Made by a program: the position numbers and the translations under genes
The notes under the pieces: model-generated
Told to the model about the DNA's origin: nothing
What the model saw: the letters and a program-made list of their open reading frames with translations, nothing else
Database searches by the model: none
Shown: piece by piece, positions 41,679 through 49,987 of the stretch
How the letters are laid out: every line of letters starts with the position of its first letter
How positions within the stretch are numbered: position 1 is the first letter of the stretch
NCBI RefSeq assembly: GCF_022809125.1
Contig: NZ_JALGBI010000001.1
Location: 868,001 to 932,000 of the forward strand
From: Variovorax terrae
Lineage (GTDB): Bacteria > Pseudomonadota > Gammaproteobacteria > Burkholderiales > Burkholderiaceae_C
DNA: 64,000 nucleotides
Direction of reading: 5' to 3'

Positions 41679-42071
41679 TCAGGCCTCCACCACGAGGCTG
41701 CCGTTCATGGTCTCGTGGCCCGAGCCGCAGAACACGTCGCACAGGAACACGAACTCGCCGGCCTTGTCGGGCTGCAGCCGCAGCGTCTGGGTCGTGCCCG
41801 GCACGATGTCCTGGCGCACCTTGAAGTCCGGCACGCTGAAGCCCATCGGCACGTCCTCGGTGGTGAGCTCCAGCTGCACCGGCTCGCCGAGCTTCAGCCG
41901 CACCGTGCCGGGGGTGAACACGAAGCGCCGGGCGCTGATGCGGATCACGCGCACGGGCGCCTGGGCCAGCGCATCGCCGGCGAGGGCGCCCGCCGCGGCC
42001 AGGCCCGCGAGGCCCGCCAGGCGGGCGCAGAACTGCCGCCGGCCGGCGGCGGGTGCGAGGGGCGGCCTCAT
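41679..42071 (-). CDS. Exported cupredoxin with CuA-like C-x3-C-x3-H-x2-M motif
   Basis: 130 residues. A leader with an Arg pair and an Ala-rich hydrophobic stretch (GRRQFCARLAGLAGLAAAG) targets it for export. The mature cupredoxin fold ends in EFVFLCDVFCGSGHETMNG, exactly the C-x3-C-x3-H-x2-M spacing of the binuclear CuA site of cytochrome oxidase subunit II. The upstream ligand that is normally His (as in DVxHSF) is Met here (DVPMGFSVPDF). Its start overlaps the metallophosphoesterase stop by 4 bp, so they form an operon. Confidence 0.85.
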   Translation of the reverse strand: MRPPLAPAAGRRQFCARLAGLAGLAAAGALAGDALAQAPVRVIRISARRFVFTPGTVRLKLGEPVQLELTTEDVPMGFSVPDFKVRQDIVPGTTQTLRLQPDKAGEFVFLCDVFCGSGHETMNGSLVVEA

Positions 42072-42964
42072 CCGCGCACCACGGGCAGTTCGGTGAGCGC
42101 GAGCGCCGGCGTGGCGGCCCGCGCCTGGATGCCGCGGAATCCCAGGCCCTCGTAGGGATGTTCGGGATTCCAGGGCAGCGGCAGGCGCCGCGGCGCCGAG
42201 AGCGGCGCCGGCAGCGGGAAGATCAGCGAGCGCGCCGCATGGTGGGCGATGTGCCCGGTCATGTGGTGGTGCTCCTGGTGGATGTGGCCGTAGAACACGG
42301 TCACGTCGGCAAAGGGCATGAGCAGCGCCACCGCCTGCTCGCCGTCGCGCGTGGCCCAGTCCCACTGCGGCGCCAGGTCGAACAGCGGGCGGTGCGTGAG
42401 CACCACCAGGCGCGTGTCGCGCGGCAGCGTGGCCAGGTGCCCGCGCAGCCATTGCAGCTGCTCGTCGCCCAGGCGGGCCGCGGGGTCGGACACGTTGTCC
42501 AGCACGATGAAGTGCAGGCCCTTGTGGTCGAAGGTGTAGTGCGTCGGGCCGAAGAACTCCTGGAAGGCCTTGCCGTGGTCGAGCGAGGCGTCGTGCTCGC
42601 CGGGCAGGAAGTGCCTCTCCTGCACCTTGAGCCCCGACACGATGTCGCGGAACTGCGCCATGCGCTCGCGCCGCTCGCGCGGGTCGTCCGTGGTGTGGGT
42701 CAGGTCGCCGGTGAAGACGATGAAGTCCGGCGGCACGCTCAAGGCATTGACGGCCGCCACCGCCTTGGGCAGGGTGCCGCGCGCGTCGGGGTTGGGCGGC
42801 CCCTCGAAGCCCCAGTGGCTGTCGGACAGCTGCACGAAGAAGAAATCCTCGGCGCCAGCGGCTGCCGGGGTGGCGCAGCCGTAGAGGCCGGAAGCGAACA
42901 CCGCGCCGCCGCCGAGGCTGGCCAGGGCGAGAAACTCGCGTCGGTCCAGGGTGGGTCGTGTCAT
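42068..42964 (-). CDS. Tat-exported calcineurin-like metallophosphoesterase
   Basis: 298 residues. The leader has the twin-Arg LDRREFLALASLGGG and a possible lipobox LYGC. Metal motifs follow in order: QLSDSHWG (D-x-H), FTGDLTHT (GDxxH), LPGEHDA (a GNHD variant with Glu for Asn), VLTHRPLF and FYGHIHQEHH (GHxH). It should be a periplasmic phosphoesterase. The Glu for Asn change alters a catalytic-site residue and is worth noting. First gene of the operon with the cupredoxin, divergent from the ECF sigma gene. Confidence 0.88.
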   Translation of the reverse strand: MTRPTLDRREFLALASLGGGAVFASGLYGCATPAAAGAEDFFFVQLSDSHWGFEGPPNPDARGTLPKAVAAVNALSVPPDFIVFTGDLTHTTDDPRERRERMAQFRDIVSGLKVQERHFLPGEHDASLDHGKAFQEFFGPTHYTFDHKGLHFIVLDNVSDPAARLGDEQLQWLRGHLATLPRDTRLVVLTHRPLFDLAPQWDWATRDGEQAVALLMPFADVTVFYGHIHQEHHHMTGHIAHHAARSLIFPLPAPLSAPRRLPLPWNPEHPYEGLGFRGIQARAATPALALTELPVVRG

Positions 42965-43021
42965 ATCGGGCTCCTTGAAGGGGGAAGGGGCGATGTCGAC
43001 GACCGTCCGTCTCGCCCTGGA

Positions 43022-43053
43022 GGTATAACCGGCGAAGGGCGGCGAATATTCCC
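43022..43053 (-). promoter_or_regulatory. Candidate ECF-type promoter for the phosphoesterase-cupredoxin operon
   Basis: On the minus strand GGGAATA (43053-43047) is followed after 16 nt by GGTTATACC (43030-43022), about 58 bp before the ATG at 42964. The same GGGAATA-N16 layout is found on the other strand ahead of the sigma gene. Confidence 0.45.
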
Positions 43054-43084
43054 GGCGCCGCGCCAAAAAGATTCGGGCCCTCCC

Positions 43085-43115
43085 GGGAATAGAACCGGGG
43101 TTCCGTGCGTCTACC
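43085..43115 (+). promoter_or_regulatory. Candidate ECF-type promoter for the sigma/anti-sigma operon
   Basis: GGGAATA (43085-43091), 16 nt, then CGTCTACC (43108-43115). A GGAAT-like -35 and CGTC-like -10 are typical of ECF promoters. If used, the transcript would begin near the GTG at 43120, implying a leaderless or nearly leaderless mRNA. Confidence 0.4.
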
Positions 43116-43119
43116 ACCC

Positions 43120-43713
43120 GTGAATCGCCCCACCGACACCGCCCGGTTCGAAGCCGTTGCGCTGCCGCACCTGCCGGCCGCCTACAACCTGGCGCGCTGG
43201 CTGTGCCGCAACGAGCAGGACAGCCATGACCTGGTGCAGGAGTCGGTGCTGCGCGCGTTCCGCTTCTTCGACTCGTTTCGCGGCGACAACGCCCGCGCCT
43301 GGCTGCTGGCCATCGTGCGCAACACCTTCTATACGATCCAGCGCGAGGCCCGCCCGCATGCCGCCGACCTCGGCTTCGACGAGGAGCTGCACGACCCGTC
43401 GGCAACGCTGTTCGCCGACGAGGGGCTGGACCTGAACCCCGAGGCGCTATTGGCGCGCAAGGACCTGCGCGAGCGCGTCAACGAGGCGCTGCGGCAACTG
43501 CCCTGCGCCTTTCGCGAAGTGGTCGTGCTCAAGGAGATCGAGGGACTGTCCTACAAGGAGATCGCCGCCATTGCCGGCATTCCCCTGGGCACCGTGATGT
43601 CGCGGCTGGCGCGCGGGCGCAAGCTGCTGGCGGCATCGCTGGGGCCGGGGTCCACAGGAGCAACAAGCGATGCCATGCCACGACATCCAGGCGCTGCTGA
43701 ACGCCTACATTGA
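43120..43713 (+). CDS. ECF-type RNA polymerase sigma factor
   Basis: 197 residues from a GTG at 43120; a GTG at 43105 is an alternative and no clear ribosome site decides. Region 2 is present as AAYNLARWLCRNEQDSHDLV through RAWLLAIVRNTFYTI, and region 4 as LPCAFREVVVLKEIEGLSYK followed by GIPLGTVMSRLARGRKLL. There is no sigma region 1 or 3, as expected for ECF factors. It overlaps the anti-sigma gene by 44 bp. Likely controls itself and the divergent exported-protein operon. Confidence 0.92.
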   Translation: MNRPTDTARFEAVALPHLPAAYNLARWLCRNEQDSHDLVQESVLRAFRFFDSFRGDNARAWLLAIVRNTFYTIQREARPHAADLGFDEELHDPSATLFADEGLDLNPEALLARKDLRERVNEALRQLPCAFREVVVLKEIEGLSYKEIAAIAGIPLGTVMSRLARGRKLLAASLGPGSTGATSDAMPRHPGAAERLH

Positions 43714-44443
43714 CGACGAGCTCGACCCGCAGGGCACGGCCGCCGTGGCCGACCACCTGGCGGGCTGCGACGGCTGCCGGCGCGTGTTCGCGCAGGCGCA
43801 GGCGCTGCGCGACGCCGTGCGCGCCCAGGGCCTGCGCCACGCGCTGCCGCCGGCGCTGCAGCGCCGCGTACGCGCGGCCGTGCGCGACGAGGGCCGGCGG
43901 CGCAGCGCCTGGGCGCGCGCGCCCTGGGCCTGGATCAACCTGGGCGCCGCGCTGGCGAGCCTGATGGCGCTGGCGGTCACGCTCACGCTCTACCTGGGCG
44001 CGCCGTCGCCGGCGCAGCGCCTGGGCGACGAGGTGGTGGCAAGCCATGTGCGCTCGCTGATGGTGAGCCACCTGACGGACGTGCCCTCGACCGACCAGCA
44101 CACCGTCAAGCCCTGGTTCAACGGCAAGCTCGATTTCTCGCCGCCCGTGGCCGACCTGGCGGCGCAGGACTTCACGCTGGTCGGCGGCCGGCTGGACTAC
44201 CTCGCGCTGGCGCAGCGCCCGGTGGCCGTGCTGGTCTACCGGCGCCGCGAGCATGTGGTCAATCTCTACGTCTGGCCCGACGCCTCGGGCCGCGAGACGC
44301 CGCCTGATGCCGCCAGCCAGCAGGGCTTCCAGCAGGTGCGCTGGGCCCACGGCGGCATGCGCTACTGGGCCGTGAGCGATCTCAACGCCACCGAGCTGGC
44401 GCAGTTCCAGCGCCTGTTCGCCGCCGCCACGCACCCGGGCTGA
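43670..44443 (+). CDS. Anti-sigma factor with zinc-binding (ZAS/zf-HC2) domain and one membrane helix
   Basis: 257 residues. The N-terminal motif C-H at residues 3-4 together with HLAGCDGCRR (H-x3-C-x2-C, about 29) forms the zinc anti-sigma domain. A single membrane helix lies near 88-110 (LGAALASLMALAVTLTLYLG). The periplasmic part includes VKPWFNGKLDFSPPV, a segment common in anti-sigma factors of this class. It should hold the sigma factor at the membrane until a periplasmic or redox signal. The start is fixed by the overlap with the sigma gene. Confidence 0.9.
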   Translation: MPCHDIQALLNAYIDDELDPQGTAAVADHLAGCDGCRRVFAQAQALRDAVRAQGLRHALPPALQRRVRAAVRDEGRRRSAWARAPWAWINLGAALASLMALAVTLTLYLGAPSPAQRLGDEVVASHVRSLMVSHLTDVPSTDQHTVKPWFNGKLDFSPPVADLAAQDFTLVGGRLDYLALAQRPVAVLVYRRREHVVNLYVWPDASGRETPPDAASQQGFQQVRWAHGGMRYWAVSDLNATELAQFQRLFAAATHPG

Positions 44444-44449
44444 GCCGCT

Positions 44450-46081
44450 TCAGCGGTAGCGCGACTCCACCAGGTCGATCTCGCGCACCAGCTTGCGCGA
44501 GGTCTCGTCGGAGATCCGCGCATGGCGCGCCAGATGGAAGACGGCCTCGCGCTCGGCCTGCAGGCCGGCCAGGCGCAGCGCGCTCTCGATCCGCTCGGCC
44601 TTGCGCAGCTGCTCGGCGCTCTCGCTGGAGGCGCCGCCGTCGAGCCGGCGCTGGTACAGCGCGATCACACGCGCGGCGGCCTGGCTGTGCAGGTCGGCCT
44701 CGGCAGTGTCGCGCAGCAGCTCGCGCTGCGCCCGCTCGATCGCGGCGATCGCCGCCGTGGCCGCCTCGCGGCGGGCGCGGTCTTCCTCTTGCCGTTCGGC
44801 CGGCTCCTCGGGCAGCTTGAGTCCGCGCAGCAGCCGCGGCAGGCCGAGGTTGGCCATCACCAGCGACAGCAGGATCACCGCCGTGGCCAGGAACACCGCG
44901 AGGTCGCGCGCGGGAAACGGCGCGCCGTCGGGCATCGCCAGCGGCAGGGTCATGACGCCGGCCATGGTGATCGCGCCGCGCACGCCGGCCAGCGAGGTGG
45001 CCAGGATCAGCCGCCAGTGCGGCCGGGTCAGCGGCTCGCCGCGCCGGCGCGCCCTGAACAGCGTGAGGCGCAGCGCCACCGCCACCCAGACGAAGCGCAG
45101 CAGCGTCAGACCCAGGCTGATCGCCAGCGCATAGACCGCGAGCCAGCCCGGATTGAGGTGGCCGCTCTGCTCGACCGATTCGGCCGCGCCGCGCAGCAGG
45201 CTGGGCAGCTGCTCGCCCAGCAGCACGAACATGATGCCGTTGAGCGAGAACTGCACCGTGTTCCAGACCGCCGTGCGCTGCACCCGGGTGGTGGCGAGCG
45301 CGCGGCCGGTCAGCTCGACGTAGCTCATCGTGATGCCGGCCGCCACGGCGGCCAGGATGCCCGAGGCCTGCAGGCGCTCGGCCAGTAGGTAGGCACCGAA
45401 CGGAATCAGCAGGCTGATCAGGATCGGCGAGCCGCTTTCTTCGCCGAAATGCTGCGACAGCCAGCGCTGCGCGAAGCTCACGGCCAGCGTCACGCCGACG
45501 CCCAGGCCCAGGCCGGCCAGCGCCACCCAGAGGAAGGTCAGCGAGGCCGAGGCCAGCGAGAAGCCGCCGGTCAGCGCCGCCGCCACCGCGAAGCGAAAGC
45601 ACACCAGGCCCGAGGCGTCGTTGAGCAGCGATTCGCCTTCGAGGATGTGCATCAGCCGCTTGGGGATCGGCACCCGCGCCGTGATCGAGGACACCGCCAC
45701 CGGGTCGGTCGGAGACACGATGGCCGCCAGCGCGAAGGCCACCGGCAGCGGCATCGCCGGGATCAGCCAGTGGATCAGGTAGCCCGCGCCGATCACGGTG
45801 AACAGCACCAGGCCCAGCGCGAGCTGCAGGATCACGCCCTTGTCGTGGAACAGCCCGTCCTTGGGCATGCGCCAGCCGTCAAGGAACAGCAGCGGCGGCA
45901 GGAACACCAGGAAGAAGAACTCCGGGTCCAGCGTGACGCCGTGGTTGAACACCCCGGCGATCACCGCGCCGAGCACGATCTGCACGAGAGGCAGCGGCAG
46001 CGAGAGCGGAATGATGCGCACCAGGTAGCCGCTGGCCACCACCGCCAGCAGCATTGCCAACACCACGCCTACCGAGTCCAT
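44450..46081 (-). CDS. Na+/H+ antiporter, CPA1 family (NhaP/YjcE-like)
   Basis: 543 residues, about twelve membrane helices. Signature motifs: FLVFLPPLLFLDGWR (helix 3), AIVSPTDPVAVSSI (TD motif), EGESLLNDASGLV (ND motif carrying the ion-binding Asp) and GVRGAITMAG (helix 11 Arg). A charged cytoplasmic tail of about 130 residues with coiled-coil character (from AERQEEDRARREAATAAIA) follows. It exchanges Na+ or K+ for protons. Monocistronic. Confidence 0.9.
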   Translation of the reverse strand: MDSVGVVLAMLLAVVASGYLVRIIPLSLPLPLVQIVLGAVIAGVFNHGVTLDPEFFFLVFLPPLLFLDGWRMPKDGLFHDKGVILQLALGLVLFTVIGAGYLIHWLIPAMPLPVAFALAAIVSPTDPVAVSSITARVPIPKRLMHILEGESLLNDASGLVCFRFAVAAALTGGFSLASASLTFLWVALAGLGLGVGVTLAVSFAQRWLSQHFGEESGSPILISLLIPFGAYLLAERLQASGILAAVAAGITMSYVELTGRALATTRVQRTAVWNTVQFSLNGIMFVLLGEQLPSLLRGAAESVEQSGHLNPGWLAVYALAISLGLTLLRFVWVAVALRLTLFRARRRGEPLTRPHWRLILATSLAGVRGAITMAGVMTLPLAMPDGAPFPARDLAVFLATAVILLSLVMANLGLPRLLRGLKLPEEPAERQEEDRARREAATAAIAAIERAQRELLRDTAEADLHSQAAARVIALYQRRLDGGASSESAEQLRKAERIESALRLAGLQAEREAVFHLARHARISDETSRKLVREIDLVESRYR

Positions 46082-46240
46082 GCCTGTCTTCCCCCGTGTT
46101 CCTTGGTGATCGAATCCGCGGTGTGGCCCGCCGTGGGAGGCCTCAGAACGCCGCGCGCCCCGCCATTGTCACTTTGTCCGCTGGGCCGGCGGGCAGAACG
46201 GCCGGGGCCGACGGCGGCAACCGCGCCGCCGTCCGGGCGC

Positions 46241-46264
46241 AAAAAAGCCCGCCGCAGCGGGCTT
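46241..46264 (-). terminator. Rho-independent terminator
   Basis: On the minus strand AAGCCCGC-TGCG-GCGGGCTT forms an 8-bp stem running into a T-run (46246-46241). It lies about 24 bp after the stop of the 46288-46749 gene: a textbook intrinsic terminator. Confidence 0.88.
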
Positions 46265-46287
46265 GGCGGGCGGATGCCGTGGCCCCG

Positions 46288-46749
46288 TCAGGGCTTGGTT
46301 TCGGCGCGTGCGGCGCCCTGGGCGTCGGTGGTGCCGGTGGGCTTGCCGGCCGGCAGTTTCTCGCCGATCTTCTCGCCCGTGTGGCGCACCGCGCCGGCGG
46401 CGCGCTCGGCGGCGTTCTCGGTGGCCGTGGCGGCGCGCTTGGCGGTGGACTTGACGCTGTTCATCACGCCGCCGCTGGACGAGCCGGACGAGGTGCTGGC
46501 GCTGCTGGCACCGGCTTCGGTGCTGGCGGCCGGTGCGGGGCTCGGCGCGCTCTTCTTCTTGGCGTGCTTTTTCTTGTGCTTGGGCTTGGGTTTCGTGGCC
46601 GTGGTGCTGGTGCCGGCGTTCATGCTGCTCGATGCCTCGGTGCCGGCGGGTGCCGCGGGCGTCTGCGCATGGGCGGGCAGGGCATAGGACGCTGCCGTCA
46701 CGGCCAGGATGGCCGACCAGGCACGGAGAATGGAGACCGTTTTGTTCAT
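46288..46749 (-). CDS. Exported low-complexity Ala/Ser/Lys-rich protein
   Basis: 153 residues from the ATG at 46747-46749. A signal peptide ends near ALPAHAQ (residue 29). The mature part has a basic block (KPKPKHKKKHAKKKS), a Ser/Ala/Gly-rich spacer and a helical Ala/Lys stretch (MNSVKSTAKRAATATENAAE). I do not recognise a domain. The composition resembles histone-like or cell-envelope spacer proteins. GGAGTGA precedes the ATG and a strong terminator follows, so it is a genuine single-gene unit. Confidence 0.72.
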   Translation of the reverse strand: MNKTVSILRAWSAILAVTAASYALPAHAQTPAAPAGTEASSSMNAGTSTTATKPKPKHKKKHAKKKSAPSPAPAASTEAGASSASTSSGSSSGGVMNSVKSTAKRAATATENAAERAAGAVRHTGEKIGEKLPAGKPTGTTDAQGAARAETKP

Positions 46750-46960
46750 CAAAGTCACTCCTTTGAACCGTTGGACTTTGCATTGTGAACCCATTCGGCG
46801 CGTCCGGTGCCATCCCGCCGCGGCCGGCTGCGCAAAATGGATGCGCAGCGACAGGCCGTGCCGGTTTTGTCCTACACGTCGTCGGCTGGCAAGGCGGCTG
46901 TTTCGCAGGCCGCCGCCGGGCTCCGGCGAGGCGGGGCAGGCCTCTCGGGAGAAAAAATGC

Positions 46961-47017
46961 ATGAAAACAGCCCGATGTCCAGGTGCAGCGGTCATTGTCT
47001 GCTATCAAAAATGAAGC
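46961..47017 (+). repeat. R1 dispersed repeat, copy 6
   Basis: ATGAAAACAGCCCGATGTCC, AGGTGCAGCGGTCATTG and TCTGCTATCAAAAATGAAGC in order. The 5' block matches consensus. The terminal hairpin is slightly decayed (GAAGC for ATAGC). It lies in the divergent spacer 47 bp before the aminotransferase start. Confidence 0.85.
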
Positions 47018-47063
47018 GACCGGCGGCGCGCCGCCGCGTGCGGTGCCGGGGCATACTCCGGCC

Positions 47064-47975
47064 ATGACGACCCCGCCCGATTTCTCCCAAGGCGCCGCCT
47101 TCGTGCGCGGCCGCTATGTGCCGATCGCCGAGGCTGCGATCCCGATCACCGACTGGGGCTTCCTGCGCTCCGATGCCACCTACGACGTGGTGACGGTGTG
47201 GGACGGCGCGTTCTTCCGCCTCGACGCGCACCTGGAGCGCTTTGGGCGAAGCTGCGAGCGCTTCCGGCTGGACCCGGGCCTGACGCCCGCGCAGATCACC
47301 GCCATCCTGGCCCGATGCGTGCGCCTGGCGGGGCTGCGCAGCGCCTATGTGGAGATGCTCTGCACGCGCGGCCAGCCGCCCTGGGGCTCGCGCGACCCGC
47401 GCCAGGCTGTCAACCAGTTCTATGCCTTCGCCGTGCCCTATGTGTGGATCGCCAACGAGGAGCAGCGCCGGCGCGGGCTCCACGTGGTGGTGAGCGAGGT
47501 GCAGCGCATCCCCGCGCAGAGCGTGGACCCGACGGCCAAGAACTACCACTGGAACGACCTCACCATGGGCCTGCTGGGCGCGCTCGACGCCGGCGGCGAC
47601 ACCGTGCTGCTGACCGACGGCGCCGGCCACGTGGTGGAGGGGCCGGGCTTCAACGTGTTCTGCGTCAACGCACAGGGCGTGCTGGTGACGCCGAAGGAGG
47701 GCGTGCTCGAAGGCATCACGCGGCGCACGGTGCTCGAGATGGCCCAGGCGCAGGGGCTGGCGGTGGAGCTGCGGGCCCTGCCGGCGCACGAGCTGCGCGG
47801 CGCGCGCGAGGCCTTCCTGTCCAGCTCGGGCGGCGGCGTGCTGCCCGTGACGCGCGTGGACGGCCGGCCCGTGGGCGGCGGCGAACCCGGCCCGGTGACG
47901 CGGCAATTGATGCAGACCTACTGGGACTGGCACAAACTGCCGCAGTTCTGCACGCCTGTGAAAGGCGATGCTTGA
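47064..47975 (+). CDS. PLP-dependent class IV aminotransferase (D-amino acid/branched-chain type)
   Basis: 303 residues from the ATG at 47064. FLRSDATYDVVTVWDGAFFR at the N-terminus, the PLP Lys in DPTAKNYHWND (about 158), the conserved VVEGPGFNVFCVN (about 192) and TPKEGVLEGITRRTVLEMA match fold-type IV transaminases. The family covers D-alanine and branched-chain amino acid transaminases and aminodeoxychorismate lyase. The sequence looks nearest the first two, but side-chain preference cannot be read with confidence. Confidence 0.87.
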   Translation: MTTPPDFSQGAAFVRGRYVPIAEAAIPITDWGFLRSDATYDVVTVWDGAFFRLDAHLERFGRSCERFRLDPGLTPAQITAILARCVRLAGLRSAYVEMLCTRGQPPWGSRDPRQAVNQFYAFAVPYVWIANEEQRRRGLHVVVSEVQRIPAQSVDPTAKNYHWNDLTMGLLGALDAGGDTVLLTDGAGHVVEGPGFNVFCVNAQGVLVTPKEGVLEGITRRTVLEMAQAQGLAVELRALPAHELRGAREAFLSSSGGGVLPVTRVDGRPVGGGEPGPVTRQLMQTYWDWHKLPQFCTPVKGDA

Positions 47976-48061
47976 GGTCCCAAGGCTTTTGCCGGGGCCG
48001 CCGGCAGGCCGGGCCGACCCGTGGTACTTTCTGCCTCCTTAGACATTCAAGAACCATCGTC

Positions 48062-49612
48062 ATGACCAGTTTGCATGAGGGGCTGAGCGCGCTGTCGCCC
48101 GAGAGACTCCAGGGCATGCGCCGCGGCATCGAGAAGGAGAGCCTGCGCGCACTGCCCGGAGGCGGCCTCGCGCTCACGCCGCACCCGGCGGCGCTGGGCT
48201 CGGCGCTCACCCACCCGCACATCACCACCGACTACAGCGAATCGCAGCTCGAGCTGATCACCGGCGTGCACGCGGGCGTGCAGGCCTGCCTGGACGAGCT
48301 CACGCAGGTGCACCAGTTCACCTACCGCGCGCTGGACGCCGTGGGCGACGAGATGCTGTGGGTCTCCAGCATGCCCTGCGGCCTGCCGCCCGACGAAACC
48401 ATCCCGATCGGGCGCTACGGCTCTTCCAACGTGGGCCGCGCCAAGAGCGTCTACCGCATGGGCCTGGCGCACCGCTACGGCCGGCGCATGCAGACCATCT
48501 CGGGCATCCACTACAACTGGTCGCTGCCGGGCGTGAGCAGCGAGCAGTACTTCGCGCTGATCCGCAACTTCCGCCGCCATGCGTTCCTGCTGCTGTACCT
48601 GTTCGGCGCCTCGCCCGCGCTGTGCTCGAGCTTCGTGGCGGGCCGCCCGCACGAGCTGCAGCCGCTGGGCGAGGGCACCATGCACATGCCCCACGGCACC
48701 TCGCTGCGCATGGGGCGCCTGGGCTACCAGAGCGACGCGCAGGCCTCGCTGGCGGTGAGCTACAACAGCCTCGAAGGCTATGCCGCCTCGTTGCACGAGG
48801 CGCTGACGCGGCCCTGGCCGGCCTACGAGGCCGTGGGCATCCGCAACCCCGGCGGCGACTACAACCAGCTCGCCACCAGCCTGCTGCAGATCGAGAACGA
48901 GTTCTACGGCACGATTCGCCCCAAGCGCGTGATCTTCCCCGGCGAGCGCCCGCTGCACGCGCTGCGCGAGCGCGGCGTGGAGTACGTGGAGGTGCGCCTG
49001 ATGGACCTCGACCCGTTCGTGCCGGTGGGCATCACGGCGCAGACCATGCATTTCCTCGACGTGTTCCTGCTGCACTGCCTGCTGGCCGACAGCCCGCCCG
49101 ACACGCCGGCCGAGATCGCCGAGCTCAAGCACAACCAGCACCACACGGCCGCGCGCGGGCGCGAGCCGGGCCTGCCCCTGCTGCGCGGCGGGCGCGAGGT
49201 GCTGCTGACCGACTGGGGCCACGAGGTGCTGGCCCAGTGCGCGCCCCTGGCCGCCGCGCTCGACGCGGCGCAGGGCGGCAACGCCCACGGCGAGGCGGTG
49301 CGCGCCGCCGAGGCGGCACTGCGCGATGCCGCCAGCCTGCCATCGGCGCGCGTGCTGGCCGCGATGGCGCGCGACCACGGCGATTCGTTCATCGCCTTCA
49401 CGCGTGCGCAGTCGGAGCAGACGCGGCGCACGCTGCTGACGCTGCCCTTCAGTGCCGAGCAGCAGGCGAGCCACGAGGCGCTGTCGCGCCAGTCCATTGC
49501 CGACCAGAAGGCCATCGAGGCGGCAGACACCCTGCCGTTCGAGCAGTACCGCCAGCAGTACGTCTCGGCAGACCGCCTGGGCGCGCCGCAGCGCAAGCCT
49601 GCGCTGGCCTGA
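48062..49612 (+). CDS. gshA: Glutamate-cysteine ligase (GshA, proteobacterial type)
   Basis: 516 residues, matching the E. coli-type enzyme length. Family marks: LQGMRRGIEKESLRA at the N-terminus, TTDYSESQLELITG (about 58), HYNWSLP (about 150), LRMGRLGYQSDAQ (about 217) and YVEVRLMDLDPF (about 305). It makes gamma-glutamylcysteine from Glu, Cys and ATP, the first step to glutathione and also a possible EgtB sulfur donor. The ATG at 48062 is where family homology begins. Confidence 0.95.
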   Translation: MTSLHEGLSALSPERLQGMRRGIEKESLRALPGGGLALTPHPAALGSALTHPHITTDYSESQLELITGVHAGVQACLDELTQVHQFTYRALDAVGDEMLWVSSMPCGLPPDETIPIGRYGSSNVGRAKSVYRMGLAHRYGRRMQTISGIHYNWSLPGVSSEQYFALIRNFRRHAFLLLYLFGASPALCSSFVAGRPHELQPLGEGTMHMPHGTSLRMGRLGYQSDAQASLAVSYNSLEGYAASLHEALTRPWPAYEAVGIRNPGGDYNQLATSLLQIENEFYGTIRPKRVIFPGERPLHALRERGVEYVEVRLMDLDPFVPVGITAQTMHFLDVFLLHCLLADSPPDTPAEIAELKHNQHHTAARGREPGLPLLRGGREVLLTDWGHEVLAQCAPLAAALDAAQGGNAHGEAVRAAEAALRDAASLPSARVLAAMARDHGDSFIAFTRAQSEQTRRTLLTLPFSAEQQASHEALSRQSIADQKAIEAADTLPFEQYRQQYVSADRLGAPQRKPALA

Positions 49613-49638
49613 AGTTTCACTTCAGTTCTTCATGGGTG

Positions 49639-49735
49639 CGGGCCCAGTCCAGGGCCACCGCGGAACCGGCTTGGCCGGGCCGCTGGTGGCACCCCCTTGA
49701 GGCGGACGCGCCGCAGGCGCTTCGGGGGGGTGTGG
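49639..49735 (-). repeat. R2 GC-rich hairpin repeat, copy 1
   Basis: On the minus strand it contains CCACCAGCGG...CCGCGGTGG with an inner CCGGC/GCCGG stem, preceded by CACCCCCCCGAAGCG. The same string of motifs recurs at 63590-63759. It sits between gshA and the convergent small membrane protein gene, so it may end transcription from both sides. Confidence 0.75.
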
Positions 49736-49736
49736 T

Positions 49737-49979
49737 TCAGCCCCGCGGCGGCTTGCGCCGGCGCAGCGCCCATTGCACGACGAACGCGCCGCCCAGCACC
49801 AGCGCGAACCAACCCACCAGGGCCGAGCCGCCCACGATGGCCTGCATGTCGGGCGAGGGAATGAAGATGGGCGCGAGCAGCACCACGAGGCCGATGACCA
49901 TGCACAGGATGCCCTTGAACAGCAGGTCGTTGTTGGGCTTGGCGCCGGGCGGGCCGCGGCGTGGGGAGGTGGAGGGCAT
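49737..49979 (-). CDS. Small two-helix membrane protein
   Basis: 80 residues. A polar Pro/Arg-rich leader (MPSTSPRRGPPGAKPNNDLL) is followed by helices at about 22-41 (FKGILCMVIGLVVLLAPIFI) and 51-70 (GGSALVGWFALVLGGAFVVQ), with a basic C-terminus placing both ends in the cytoplasm. I recognise it only as a conserved-looking hypothetical inner-membrane protein. It is 8 bp downstream of the DUF938 gene and probably in its operon. Confidence 0.7.
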   Translation of the reverse strand: MPSTSPRRGPPGAKPNNDLLFKGILCMVIGLVVLLAPIFIPSPDMQAIVGGSALVGWFALVLGGAFVVQWALRRRKPPRG

Positions 49980-49987
49980 GCGTTGGA

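Noticed and set aside
43105..43119. The earlier GTG for the ECF sigma gene
   Set aside because: It would start inside the candidate -10 region, and the family N-terminus (MNRPTDTARFE-like) fits the GTG at 43120 better. It cannot be fully excluded.
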